DNA of 64,000 nucleotides from Bacillus ectoiniformans (GTDB taxonomy: Bacteria > Bacillota > Bacilli > Bacillales > Domibacillaceae): contig NZ_JAFBES010000004.1 of NCBI RefSeq assembly GCF_016908875.1, forward strand, positions 124,001 to 188,000. The letters are read 5' to 3'. Under the pieces are notes generated by a model. It made no database searches and had not been told where the DNA came from. It saw only the letters and a program-made list of their open reading frames with translations. This document shows, one piece after another, positions 16,724 through 25,253 of this stretch (positions are counted from its first letter, which is position 1; each line of letters opens with the position of its first letter). Made by a program: the position numbers and the translations under genes.

Positions 16724-16739
16724 TAACCATTGGCAACTA

Positions 16740-18152
16740 CTATTGAAGAACTTTCTCAGGTATTTCTGTTTGGCTTTCGTAACGTTTTCTCTTTAGATAT
16801 TGGCCATTGCCCGGCTTGCCGACAAATTGCTTATCTTTAATAACGAATTCTCCGCGAGATAGAACAGATACAGGCTCTCCAGTGATCTCCATTCCTTCAA
16901 ACGCGCTATAATCCACATTCATATGGTGCGTATCAACTGAAATTGTTCGTTCTTGGTTCGGATCAAAGATAACGATATCTGCATCGCTTCCAACAGCAAT
17001 TGTGCCTTTTTGAGGGAATAACCCAAATAGCTTGGCTGTGCGAGTAGAAACAATATCAACAAATTGATTGATCGTAATCCGGCCCTTTTTCACGCCTTCA
17101 GAGAAGAATAGGCTGAAACGGTCTTCAATGATCGGTCCGCCATTTGGAATCTTCGTAAAGTCACCTTTACCTAATTCTTTTTGACCTTTGAAGTTGAAAG
17201 AGCATTGATCAGATCCTAATGTTTGAAGCTGGCCATTTTTCAAGGCATTCCATAATACCTCTTGGTTCCACTTCTCACGCAGAGGCGGGGACCATACATA
17301 TTTTGCACCTTCAAAGTTCGGTTTTTCCAAGTCCGTTTGATCAAGCACCAAGTATTGTGGGCAAGTTTCTCCCCAAACTTGATAGCCCTTTTGACGTGCT
17401 TCTGCAATTTTCTTTACAGCTTCCGCACAAGATACGTGAACGACGTATAATTGCGAGTTAGCTAGACCCGTTAACTGAGCAGCACGTCCTGTCGCTTCTC
17501 CCTCTACTTCAGGAGGTCTTGTTAATGCATGATAAATTGGATCCGTGTTGCCTTTTTCTAACGCTTCATTTACTAGATAATCAATGACATCTCCGTTTTC
17601 AGCATGAACCATAACGAGCGCGCCATGCTCTTTCGCTGTTAACAGTGTGCGGAATAATGTCTGATCATCCGCTTGGAAAACATTTTTGTAGGCCATGAAT
17701 ACTTTAAAAGAAGTGATTCCTTCGTCTTCAATAATCTCAGGAATTTCATTCAATACGGCATCGTTTACTTCACCGATCATTAAGTGGAATCCGTAATCGA
17801 TAACCGCTTTATCTTTTGATTTATCATGCCAAGTTTGAATAGAGTTTTTTAACGGCTCCCCTTTATTCGTCAAACAGAAATCGATGATCGTTGTCGTACC
17901 GCCATAAGCAGCTGCAATCGTTCCCGTTTCAAAATCATCGGAAGTAACGGACCCGCCAAATGGCATATCTAAATGCGTATGGGGATCAATTCCACCTGGG
18001 AAAAGGTACGCACCTTTGGCATCGATGACTTCATCCGCTTTATCACTCAAATTCGATCCGATCGCTGTAATCTTACCGTCTTCAATGAGCACATCAGCTT
18101 CATATTGATCTGTTGCTGTGACAACTGTTCCGTTCTTAATGAGTTTCTTCAT
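16740..18152 (-). CDS. hydA: Dihydropyrimidinase (D-hydantoinase)
   Basis: A 470-residue cyclic amidohydrolase that opens dihydrouracil or dihydrothymine to the N-carbamoyl-beta-amino acid. The binuclear metal site is visible: GGIDPHTHLDMP (His58, His60), the carboxylated Lys in SFKVFMAYK, MVHAENGD, YVVHVSC and the catalytic Asp in TLGSDQCSF. Length matches the family (about 460-475). The start at 18152 follows CAAGGAGGAATAG. It lies 37 bp downstream of preA in the same operon and performs the second step of the pathway. Confidence 0.95.
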   Translation of the reverse strand: MKKLIKNGTVVTATDQYEADVLIEDGKITAIGSNLSDKADEVIDAKGAYLFPGGIDPHTHLDMPFGGSVTSDDFETGTIAAAYGGTTTIIDFCLTNKGEPLKNSIQTWHDKSKDKAVIDYGFHLMIGEVNDAVLNEIPEIIEDEGITSFKVFMAYKNVFQADDQTLFRTLLTAKEHGALVMVHAENGDVIDYLVNEALEKGNTDPIYHALTRPPEVEGEATGRAAQLTGLANSQLYVVHVSCAEAVKKIAEARQKGYQVWGETCPQYLVLDQTDLEKPNFEGAKYVWSPPLREKWNQEVLWNALKNGQLQTLGSDQCSFNFKGQKELGKGDFTKIPNGGPIIEDRFSLFFSEGVKKGRITINQFVDIVSTRTAKLFGLFPQKGTIAVGSDADIVIFDPNQERTISVDTHHMNVDYSAFEGMEITGEPVSVLSRGEFVIKDKQFVGKPGNGQYLKRKRYESQTEIPEKVLQ

Positions 18153-18189
18153 TACTCTATTCCTCCTTGTCGTATTGAAAATCTAAGTA

Positions 18190-19458
18190 TTATGAATTAC
18201 AAACTGGAAGCTGGATTGCTTTTTGACGCTCGTTCCAAGTCATTGGCTCTCCGTTCGGAATTTCAACCATGTCGATCGCGCCATCAACCGGGCAGACGAT
18301 TGAACATAGGTTACAGCCTACGCAATCTTCTTCACGAACTTCAAGGTAGGCATTTCCGTTTTCAGACGTTAACATATCAATACATTGGTGAGACGTGTCT
18401 TCACAAGCGATATGGCACTTATTACAGTTGATGCAAGTATCATTGTTAATGCGCGCCACGACTTTGTAGTTAAGGTCCAAGTTGCCCCAGTCAGAATAAT
18501 TGCTTACTGATTTACCAATAATGCCTTCTACAGTTGCAATTTGACGGCTGTCTAAGTAGTTATTTAAGCCATCGATCATGTCTTCAACAATGCTGAATCC
18601 ATGATGCATCGCTGCTGTACATACTTGAACGCTTCCTGCGCCCATAAGCATAAATTCAACCGCATCTTTCCAATCAGAAACTCCACCCATACCAGAAATC
18701 GGCAAGTTGATATCCTTATGACGGGCACATTCTGCCACCATGTTTAAGGCAATTGGTTTAACAGCTGGTCCACAGTAACCACCGTGAGCCCCTTTACCAG
18801 CAACATTCGGGAACGTTTTCCATGAATCAAGATCTACTCCAGCTAAGCTGTTGATCGTATTGATCATACTGATCGCATCAGCTCCGCCTTGAACAGCCGC
18901 ATAAGCTGTAGCTGTGATATCTGTAATGTTTGGTGTTAACTTAACGATAACTGGTGTTTGAGCTACTTCTTTCGCCCAAGTTGTTTGTTTTTGAACCAAA
19001 TCAGGAACTTGGCCAGATGCCGCTCCCATTCCACGCTCAGCCATTCCGTGCGGACAGCCGAAGTTTAGTTCTAAGCCATCAACACCTGCTGCTTCCGCTT
19101 TCTTTACGATTTCATGCCATTTTTCTTGCTTAGGCTCAACCATTAGAGAAGCAATGACAGCATGATCTGGGAAACGTTTTTTCGTTTCATAGATTTCTTT
19201 TAAGTTCACTTCTAGCGGACGGTCTGTAATTAACTCAATATTATTGAATCCTGCGACACGCTGTCCGTTAAAGTTCGTTCCCGCAAAACGAGATGAAACG
19301 TTTAAGATTGGATCGCCTAGTGTTTTCCACACGGCTCCTCCCCAGCCTGCTTCAAAAGCTCGTTGTACTTGATACCCTGTGTTTGTCGGCGGCGCTGAAG
19401 CTAACCAGAAAGGATTTGGTGCTTTAATGCCGGCAAAATTCACGCGTAAGTCTGCCAT
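18190..19458 (-). CDS. preA: NAD-dependent dihydropyrimidine dehydrogenase subunit PreA
   Basis: A 422-residue catalytic subunit that reduces uracil or thymine to the 5,6-dihydro form. The first 330 or so residues form a dihydroorotate-dehydrogenase-like TIM barrel with FMN-binding elements (NFGCPHGMAERGMGAASG, VKLTPNITDI, GMGGVSDWKDAVEFMLMGAGSVQVCTA). The C-terminus carries two 4Fe-4S motifs, CINCNKCHIAC and CVGCNLCSIVC. It acts with PreT, encoded 39 bp upstream, to form the PreTA complex that takes electrons from NADH. The start follows GGAGG. Confidence 0.96.
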   Translation of the reverse strand: MADLRVNFAGIKAPNPFWLASAPPTNTGYQVQRAFEAGWGGAVWKTLGDPILNVSSRFAGTNFNGQRVAGFNNIELITDRPLEVNLKEIYETKKRFPDHAVIASLMVEPKQEKWHEIVKKAEAAGVDGLELNFGCPHGMAERGMGAASGQVPDLVQKQTTWAKEVAQTPVIVKLTPNITDITATAYAAVQGGADAISMINTINSLAGVDLDSWKTFPNVAGKGAHGGYCGPAVKPIALNMVAECARHKDINLPISGMGGVSDWKDAVEFMLMGAGSVQVCTAAMHHGFSIVEDMIDGLNNYLDSRQIATVEGIIGKSVSNYSDWGNLDLNYKVVARINNDTCINCNKCHIACEDTSHQCIDMLTSENGNAYLEVREEDCVGCNLCSIVCPVDGAIDMVEIPNGEPMTWNERQKAIQLPVCNS

Positions 19459-19497
19459 TCGAATTCCTCCTGCCTTTTTTTAAGTTGATTTATCGTT

Positions 19498-20874
19498 TTA
19501 TACAGTTACTTGTTGGTTAATGAATTCCTGATGAATCGAGTGAGCAGTTAATTTACCTTGGTTAGCTGCTGTTACAACCATCGCATCGCCTTGTCCGTCT
19601 CCAAAAATAACATCGCCCACTGCGTAAATTTTTGGATTAGATGTTTGGTACGTGTCCATATTGATCTTGACAATTCCCCAATTATGCTCAAGACCGAACT
19701 CTTCAATCAAATTGACGTAACGAGTTTGACCAATCGCTTTAATCACTGCATCCGCTTCGATCGTAAATTCTGAACCTTCCACAGCAACTGGGCGACGACG
19801 GCCTGATTCATCCGGTTCTCCAAGCTCCATGCGGACACATTGCAAGCCTTCAACTTTGCCTTGTGCGTCTTTCAGAATCTTAACCGGCTGTGTCAGCCAT
19901 CTGAATTCAACGCCGTCCTGCTTCGCAAATTCATATTCAAACTCATAAGCCGTCATTTCTGCTTCTGTACGGCGGTAAACCATTTTCACGTCTCCTGCGC
20001 CTAAGCGGACAGAACACGTAGCCGCATCAATCGCTGTATTACCGGCACCAACAACCACGATCTTCTTGCCGATGAATTGCTGATCAAGCGGTGGTGTTTT
20101 TGTGCTTTCCACCCAATCAATTGCGTCGTATACGCCATCTGCATCTTCGCCTTCAATGCCAAGCATTGGCACTTTAGACATCCCGATCGCAAGAACAACT
20201 TTGTCATAGCCATTGACGATCTCTTCTACAGAGATATCACGGCCGACCATTGTGTTTGTGCGGATTTCTACACCAAGATTTTCAACTTGTTCAACTTCCC
20301 ATAGGGAAACTTCTTGCGGTAAACGGAAGGAAACAATTCCGAATGTATCCAATCCACCCGCTTTTTCTTTTGCTTCAAAGATCGTTACTTGGTAGCCAAG
20401 ACGCGCCAATTCACGCGCTGCTGACAATCCGCCTGGTCCGCCGCCAACGATCGCAACTGTTTGACCGTTTGCTTCGCCTGCTTCAAATAACTGTTCATTA
20501 TTTTGAATGGCCCAGTTTGTTGCATGGCGCTGCAAGTTACCAATCATAATAGGAAGAGAGGCATCATTTAGTACGCAAGCTCCTTCACATAACTCTTCTG
20601 TTGGACAAACACGTGCACAGCTTGCCCCCACTGGATTGGCTTCCATAATGACTTTTGCAGACCCTTTTAAATTGCCAGAAGCAATTTTCTTAATGAAAGA
20701 AGGAATATTAATGCTTGTCGGACAAGCTTTAATACATGGAGCGTCGTAACAATAAAGGCAGCGATTGGACTCGTTAATGGCCTCTGTTTCTGTTAACGCT
20801 GGCTCAATCTCACGAAAGTTCAATGTTAAATCTTCTACAGAAATCTTCTTATTCTTTACTCGGTTTAAATGCAT
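19498..20874 (-). CDS. preT: NAD-dependent dihydropyrimidine dehydrogenase subunit PreT
   Basis: A 458-residue GltD-like flavoprotein subunit. The N-terminal iron-sulphur domain has CLYCYDAPCIKACP near residue 39 and CARVCPTEELCEGAC near 83. An FAD-binding Rossmann fold follows at AIVGGGPGGLSAARELARLGYQVTIFE near 146, then an NAD(P) fold at VVVGAGNTAIDAA near 275 and the FAD-closing YAVGDVIFGDG. It passes NADH electrons to PreA. The start follows GAGGAGGGTC, and the stop lies 39 bp before preA. Confidence 0.95.
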   Translation of the reverse strand: MHLNRVKNKKISVEDLTLNFREIEPALTETEAINESNRCLYCYDAPCIKACPTSINIPSFIKKIASGNLKGSAKVIMEANPVGASCARVCPTEELCEGACVLNDASLPIMIGNLQRHATNWAIQNNEQLFEAGEANGQTVAIVGGGPGGLSAARELARLGYQVTIFEAKEKAGGLDTFGIVSFRLPQEVSLWEVEQVENLGVEIRTNTMVGRDISVEEIVNGYDKVVLAIGMSKVPMLGIEGEDADGVYDAIDWVESTKTPPLDQQFIGKKIVVVGAGNTAIDAATCSVRLGAGDVKMVYRRTEAEMTAYEFEYEFAKQDGVEFRWLTQPVKILKDAQGKVEGLQCVRMELGEPDESGRRRPVAVEGSEFTIEADAVIKAIGQTRYVNLIEEFGLEHNWGIVKINMDTYQTSNPKIYAVGDVIFGDGQGDAMVVTAANQGKLTAHSIHQEFINQQVTV

Positions 20875-20886
20875 AATTGACCCTCC

Positions 20887-22368
20887 TCACCTTTTTGCAT
20901 GCGGTTTAATATAAACAGTTTTATATTCTGTATAGAAATCAACAGCTGTACTTCCTACTTCACGAACACCGCCAATGCCTGTTGCTTTGATTCCGCCAAA
21001 TGGGAATTGAGGTTCGCTATAAGTAGAAGGCATATTCACATGGGTAAAACCAGCTTCAATACTGTTGATAAATACCATAGCTCTTTCTAAATCATTCGTA
21101 TAAATAGTTGAAGATAGACCATATTCCACATTGTTCGCCCACTCCATCGCTTGATCGAAATCTTCTGCTTCCATAATGCTGATGACTGGACCGAAAATTT
21201 CTTCTTGAGCAATGGTCATGTCCGGTGTGATTCCACGGAAAAGCGTCGGTGCAACAAAGAATCCATGCGCATTATCACCATTTGTTAGGCGCTCGCCTCC
21301 AGATACTAAAACGCCATTTTCTTTTTTGGCAATTTCAATGTAATTAAGGACACTTTCCATAGACCCTTGATCGATAACAGGTCCCATTTGAGACGTTTCA
21401 TTCAATGGGTTTCCAACATTTAATGCATCTACTTTTTTCTTAAGCAATGCGATAAACTCTTCTGCAATCGCTTTCAAAACGATAATCCGGCTTGTCGCTG
21501 TACATCTTTGTCCGCTTTCTCCAAATCCGCCGGCAATGGCATGATCTGTAGCAAGTTCCAAATCAGCATCTTCTAGTACAACAAATGGGTTTTTACCGCC
21601 CATCTCTGCCTGGAAGCGTCCGCCTCGTTTAGCCACTAATTGATTGATTCCTAGTCCTACTCCGTTAGAGCCTGTGAAACTGATCGCTTTAATATCTGGG
21701 TGATTCGCAATGGCATTTCCAACTGCGCGTCCAGGTCCTGTTACAAAGTTAAGAACTCCGGCAGGCAATCCTGCATCCTGATAAGCTTCTACCAGCCATA
21801 GGCTGACAAGAGGTGTTTGGCTTGATGGTTTAAAGATGACTGTACATCCGCATGATAGAGCGGTCGCAATCTTCCAAGCCGCAATCGCCAATGGAACATT
21901 CCAAGGTGTAATCACCCCTACAACTCCAATAGCTTCTCGTTTTGTGTAACCAATAATTTCTTTGTCCCAAGATGGGATCGTTTCACCAGTCAAACGTTCA
22001 GCTTCACCAGCCAAGAACCTCATCGCTCTGATCGTTCTTACCACTTCCGCTTTCGCATCCGCGTAAGATTTCCCTACTTCTTTAATGAGCTGCTCAATAA
22101 ATTCCTCTGAGCGGTTTTCTATATAGCTAGCAGCGCGAAGAATGTATTGTCCTCGCTCTGGAGCTGCTTCCGTTTTCCAGCTTTTTAGTGCTTTTTTCGC
22201 TGCATCTACAGCTGCTTTCACATCTGTTTCATCTGACTGCTGGCAAATTCCAAGTTCGATGCGCTGATCTGCTGGGTTCGTGACCGTGAATGTTTCACCA
22301 GTCTGTGAAGGAACCCATTCATTCCCGATATAGTTGTTATACGTTTTTGTTTTTTGTGTTACTGTCAT
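20887..22368 (-). CDS. Aldehyde dehydrogenase, probable malonate-semialdehyde dehydrogenase
   Basis: A 493-residue NAD(P)-dependent aldehyde dehydrogenase and the first gene of the pyrimidine operon. The catalytic Glu lies in FQAEMGGKNP and the catalytic Cys in SGQRCTATSR; cofactor motifs are TPWNVPLAIAAWK and FTGSNGVG. The sequence is closer to YcbD-like semialdehyde dehydrogenases than to CoA-acylating MmsA enzymes. Context suggests the malonate semialdehyde produced by the downstream transaminase as substrate, giving malonate, or acetyl-CoA if it is acylating. The start follows GGAGGGTG. Confidence 0.88.
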   Translation of the reverse strand: MTVTQKTKTYNNYIGNEWVPSQTGETFTVTNPADQRIELGICQQSDETDVKAAVDAAKKALKSWKTEAAPERGQYILRAASYIENRSEEFIEQLIKEVGKSYADAKAEVVRTIRAMRFLAGEAERLTGETIPSWDKEIIGYTKREAIGVVGVITPWNVPLAIAAWKIATALSCGCTVIFKPSSQTPLVSLWLVEAYQDAGLPAGVLNFVTGPGRAVGNAIANHPDIKAISFTGSNGVGLGINQLVAKRGGRFQAEMGGKNPFVVLEDADLELATDHAIAGGFGESGQRCTATSRIIVLKAIAEEFIALLKKKVDALNVGNPLNETSQMGPVIDQGSMESVLNYIEIAKKENGVLVSGGERLTNGDNAHGFFVAPTLFRGITPDMTIAQEEIFGPVISIMEAEDFDQAMEWANNVEYGLSSTIYTNDLERAMVFINSIEAGFTHVNMPSTYSEPQFPFGGIKATGIGGVREVGSTAVDFYTEYKTVYIKPHAKR

Positions 22369-22463
22369 TTTTCACCCTCCAAATTCTAAAAATCATTGGT
22401 TTTGAATTTGAACCGTCGCTGTGAGTCCCCTTTCGTAAAAGAGTGCTTGTTGAATTTTCTTAA

Positions 22464-22480
22464 TATTCTTAATTAGAATA
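22464..22480. promoter_or_regulatory. Candidate operator of the pyrimidine operon
   Basis: TATTCTTAATTAGAATA has perfect 6-bp inverted arms and overlaps the predicted -10 and transcription start of the operon, a typical repressor position. The cognate regulator is not identified. It is unlike the TGTCGACA sites of the GntR protein. Confidence 0.45.
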
Positions 22481-22506
22481 GTATGATATTAAAAATACTT
22501 TGTCAA
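22478..22506 (-). promoter_or_regulatory. SigA-type promoter of the pyrimidine-degradation operon
   Basis: On the minus strand TTGACA (22506-22501) and TACTAT (22483-22478) are separated by exactly 17 bp. The leader to the aldehyde dehydrogenase start codon is about 100 nt. Confidence 0.75.
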
Positions 22507-22599
22507 TACTATTGATTGCATTTTATTATATTAAATATTGAATTAATTTTATTCATCATTTATAATTGATATCGCTTCTCAATTAGATATTGTAGTTTA

Positions 22600-22643
22600 G
22601 GGGTCAGTCCCCCGCCGCTTTAAAGCAGCGAGGGACTGACCCC
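22600..22643. repeat. 44-bp palindromic GGGGTCAGTCCC element
   Basis: GGGGTCAGTCCC and its complement GGGACTGACCCC flank a near-palindromic core containing GCTTTAAAGC. The whole element can form a long hairpin. Elements with GGGGTCAGTCCC-type ends recur in Bacillaceae intergenic DNA. It lies between the divergent pyrimidine operon and the two-gene DNA-binding module. Confidence 0.75.
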
Positions 22644-22765
22644 ATTTTTAAAATTTCGAGATTTGTCGAACTCTGTTCACCAATAAATGGTGTTTGTGTT
22701 GTAAAATGTAGGTATATATTAAAAGGTATGACGGATGACAAATACATAGGAAGAAGTGAAAGTTT

Positions 22766-23308
22766 TTGAAGAGAACTGAATTGGAAGAGAGTATAAAGCT
22801 AGCTGAAGAGAAAATTGAGTTTTATAAACAATCTTTACAGGACATGCGCAAGCAATTAAAAGCGCTGGATCAACAGGAAAAAGAGCGGGAGAAATATGTT
22901 TCCTCCAAAGAGATTGTGGACTTGATTTTTAAACACACTGGTAAGAAAGTGAATATGTCTACAATCAAGCGATGGGCCGATGAAGGCTATTTAGGAGAGG
23001 TCGTTGAGGAGAGAGAAAAATTCTGGGCGCTGCACACGAAACAAGGAAAGAAACGCTTCTTATATCCAAAGGTGCTGTCCTATCAATTCCTTCATGAAAA
23101 AGGTTACCTAAAGCCGGACTATGAAGTACTTGATCGAGTAGAGGTGACCAAACCTGGTGCCTCTCCATTGATCGGCATCATTATCGATTCATCATTGAAT
23201 CAGGATGCATTTGAATATACACTTCAAATTGAAGGTTCCTTTGACATCGTAACGAACGTCCATGAAAAGTGGATGAAAAAGACCGATCAAGAGGTGGATG
23301 AAGAATGA
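22766..23308 (+). CDS. Coiled-coil / MerR-like helix-turn-helix protein
   Basis: A 180-residue protein of unrecognised family. Residues 1-45 form a charged coiled coil (LEESIKLAEEKIEFYKQ). Residues 46-110 look like a MerR-type winged helix: YVSSKEIVDLIFKHTGKKVNMSTIKRWADEGYLG. The C-terminus is a small beta-rich domain with GIIIDSSLNQDAFEYTLQIEG. The TTG at 22766 is the best start I can find; the AGGAAGAAG upstream is a weak site. Its stop overlaps the next gene's start (ATGA), so both are translated as a pair. A DNA-binding role is inferred. Confidence 0.65.
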   Translation: MKRTELEESIKLAEEKIEFYKQSLQDMRKQLKALDQQEKEREKYVSSKEIVDLIFKHTGKKVNMSTIKRWADEGYLGEVVEEREKFWALHTKQGKKRFLYPKVLSYQFLHEKGYLKPDYEVLDRVEVTKPGASPLIGIIIDSSLNQDAFEYTLQIEGSFDIVTNVHEKWMKKTDQEVDEE

Positions 23309-23697
23309 AAGCAAGGATCAAACTGAAAAATACTACCCAAAACCAAGAGATCGCAAGAAAACTGAAAGAAGCCAATAAGAAAAATGAGTACCCTGTAGAT
23401 ATTTCTTTTAGCAAAGACTTAACGGAGATCTTTTTTGAGGGAGAATGCATCTGGATTCCTAAAAAGGAATGGTTTGATGAGAGCATGCTCCTTGAAGGGT
23501 ATGCGAATGAAAAAGAAAGCGGATACGAAATTAAGCCGCGAGACAAAGGAAAAACCGTTAACCTACACTTGGATGCCGAACTTGTGGCTGAACTGAACGA
23601 AATTAAAAACCATGTCATCAGCAAAACACAGCATGATATTCTTTTAGAACTGTTCAAAAAGGGATTAGACCAATACAACAAAGAAAATAAATCATAA
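23305..23697 (+). CDS. Ribbon-helix-helix-like protein, partner of the preceding gene
   Basis: A 130-residue protein of unrecognised family, translationally coupled to the preceding gene by a 4-bp overlap. Residues 1-80 are basic and mixed, with ISFSKDLTEIFFEGECIWIPKKEWF. Residues 84-127, beginning KTVNLHLDAELVAELNE and ending LLELFKKGLDQY, have the strand-helix-helix pattern of ribbon-helix-helix repressors. A hairpin terminator follows. The pair resembles a small autoregulated DNA-binding module such as a partition accessory or toxin-antitoxin remnant, but no toxin-like residues are evident. Confidence 0.65.
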   Translation: MKARIKLKNTTQNQEIARKLKEANKKNEYPVDISFSKDLTEIFFEGECIWIPKKEWFDESMLLEGYANEKESGYEIKPRDKGKTVNLHLDAELVAELNEIKNHVISKTQHDILLELFKKGLDQYNKENKS

Positions 23698-23713
23698 TTT
23701 TATATAAACACAC

Positions 23714-23743
23714 AAAAAAGAAGGCAATTCGCCTTCTTTTTTT
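23714..23743 (+). terminator. Rho-independent terminator after the two-gene module
   Basis: AAAAGAAGGC and GCCTTCTTTT form a perfect stem around AATTC, followed by a T-run. The flanking A-run makes it usable in both directions. Confidence 0.85.
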
Positions 23744-23762
23744 ATATGATCCTCCATAGTTT

Positions 23763-23776
23763 CAAAGCGCTTTCTT
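23763..23776. promoter_or_regulatory. cre-like site upstream of glcD
   Basis: TCAAAGCGCTTTCT has two mismatches to TGAAAGCGCTTTCA and lies about 60 bp upstream of glcD, next to a possible -10 TATACT (23781-23786). Repression by CcpA of a glycolate/lactate-type oxidase would make sense. Confidence 0.45.
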
Positions 23777-23837
23777 TTCTATACTAGATAAGAAGAATCG
23801 ATGCCTTTCGACAAACAAGGCACGACAGGAGGATATA

Positions 23838-25253
23838 ATGATGTACTCTCAAGAAGTAAAGACAAAGTTAATGGCGATTGCCGGACCTGAGAATGTGGAT
23901 GATTCCAAAGCAGGCCGCCTTGTTTACTCATATGATGCGACCCCTAATTTTCAATCAATGCCGGATGCCGTTGTAGCTCCGCGCAATACAAAAGAAGTTT
24001 CAGAAATTGTGAAAGTCTGCAGCGAACATCAAGTTCCGATCGTCCCCCGCGGCTCCGGCACCAACCTATGTGCAGGAACTTGCCCAACTGAAGGCGGAAT
24101 TGTACTGCTTTTTAAACACATGAATCAAATTCTTGAAATTGACGAAGAAAATTTAACAGTAACGGTGCAGCCAGGCGTTGTAACACTGGATATGATTCAT
24201 GCCGTAGAGAAAATCGGCTTATTCTATCCGCCAGATCCAAGTTCCATGAAGATCTCAACAATTGCTGGCAATATCAATGAGAATTCCGGCGGATTGCGCG
24301 GGCTGAAATATGGAGTTACTCGTGACTACGTATTGGCTCTTGAGATTGTGCTTCCTAATGGAGACATTATCAAAACTGGTGGCAAATTGGCTAAAGACGT
24401 AGCAGGCTATGACTTAACTCGTTTATTCGTGGGTTCTGAAGGAACGCTTGGCGTGATAACAGAAGCGACATTGAAGCTGATTCCGATGCCTGAGACGAAG
24501 CAAACAATGCTTGCTTTATACCAAGATTTAGAGGCAGCCGCTCGCTCGGTTTCTAAGATTATTGCGAACAAAATTATTCCTACCACTCTTGAATTCTTAG
24601 ATCAGCCGACATTGAAAGTAGTAGAAGACTTCGCACAAATCGGACTGCCGACAGATGTACAAGCGGTTCTTTTAATCGAACAAGACGGCCCAGCAGAAGT
24701 TGTTGCCCGTGATATGGAGAAAATGGCTGAAGTCTGTAAAAGCGAAATGGCGATTTCTGTACAAGTAGCTCAAACAGAAATCGAAGCGGACGCTCTTCGT
24801 ACAGCCCGCCGTTCAGCCTTGTCTGCATTAGCTCGCTTGAAGCCGACCACAATTTTAGAAGATGCGACCGTTCCTCGTTCGGAAATTGCCAAAATGGTAA
24901 GAGCAATCAATGAAATCGCGGTTAAGCATAACGTGAATATTTGTACATTCGGCCATGCTGGAGATGGAAACCTGCACCCGACTTGCTTAACGGATGCCCG
25001 TGACCATGAAGAAATGGAACGCGTGGAAGAAGCGTTTGCTGAAATTTTTGCCAAAGCAATTGACCTTGGCGGTACCATCACTGGAGAACACGGTGTAGGT
25101 GTCATGAAAGCCCCTTACTTGGAATGGAAGCTCGGTGCTGAAGGAATTAATGCCATGAAAGCGATCAAGCATTCATTTGATCCGAAAAATATTATGAACC
25201 CTGGCAAAATGTTTGCTAAAGAAAGCCGTAAACGGATGGTGATCTCGAAATGA
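23838..25253 (+). CDS. glcD: Glycolate oxidase FAD-binding subunit GlcD
   Basis: A 471-residue FAD-dependent 2-hydroxyacid oxidase subunit. The N-terminal PCMH FAD domain shows VPIVPRGSGTNLCAG near residues 71-85, NENSGGLRGLKYGVTRDYVL and FVGSEGTLGVITEATLKL. The C-terminal domain carries FGHAGDGNLHPT and TGEHGVGVMKAPYL, which contribute substrate and FAD residues. Two in-frame ATGs (23838 and 23841) both follow AGGAGG; either could be used. The stop overlaps glcF by 4 bp. No GlcE-type subunit is present, matching the two-gene Bacillus arrangement (ysfC-ysfD). Confidence 0.93.
   Translation: MMYSQEVKTKLMAIAGPENVDDSKAGRLVYSYDATPNFQSMPDAVVAPRNTKEVSEIVKVCSEHQVPIVPRGSGTNLCAGTCPTEGGIVLLFKHMNQILEIDEENLTVTVQPGVVTLDMIHAVEKIGLFYPPDPSSMKISTIAGNINENSGGLRGLKYGVTRDYVLALEIVLPNGDIIKTGGKLAKDVAGYDLTRLFVGSEGTLGVITEATLKLIPMPETKQTMLALYQDLEAAARSVSKIIANKIIPTTLEFLDQPTLKVVEDFAQIGLPTDVQAVLLIEQDGPAEVVARDMEKMAEVCKSEMAISVQVAQTEIEADALRTARRSALSALARLKPTTILEDATVPRSEIAKMVRAINEIAVKHNVNICTFGHAGDGNLHPTCLTDARDHEEMERVEEAFAEIFAKAIDLGGTITGEHGVGVMKAPYLEWKLGAEGINAMKAIKHSFDPKNIMNPGKMFAKESRKRMVISK

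Noticed and set aside
22600-22643. Rho-independent terminator
   Set aside because: The palindrome is long and symmetric but lies upstream of genes on both sides (divergent gap) and has no T-run directly after the stem; a dispersed palindromic element fits better.
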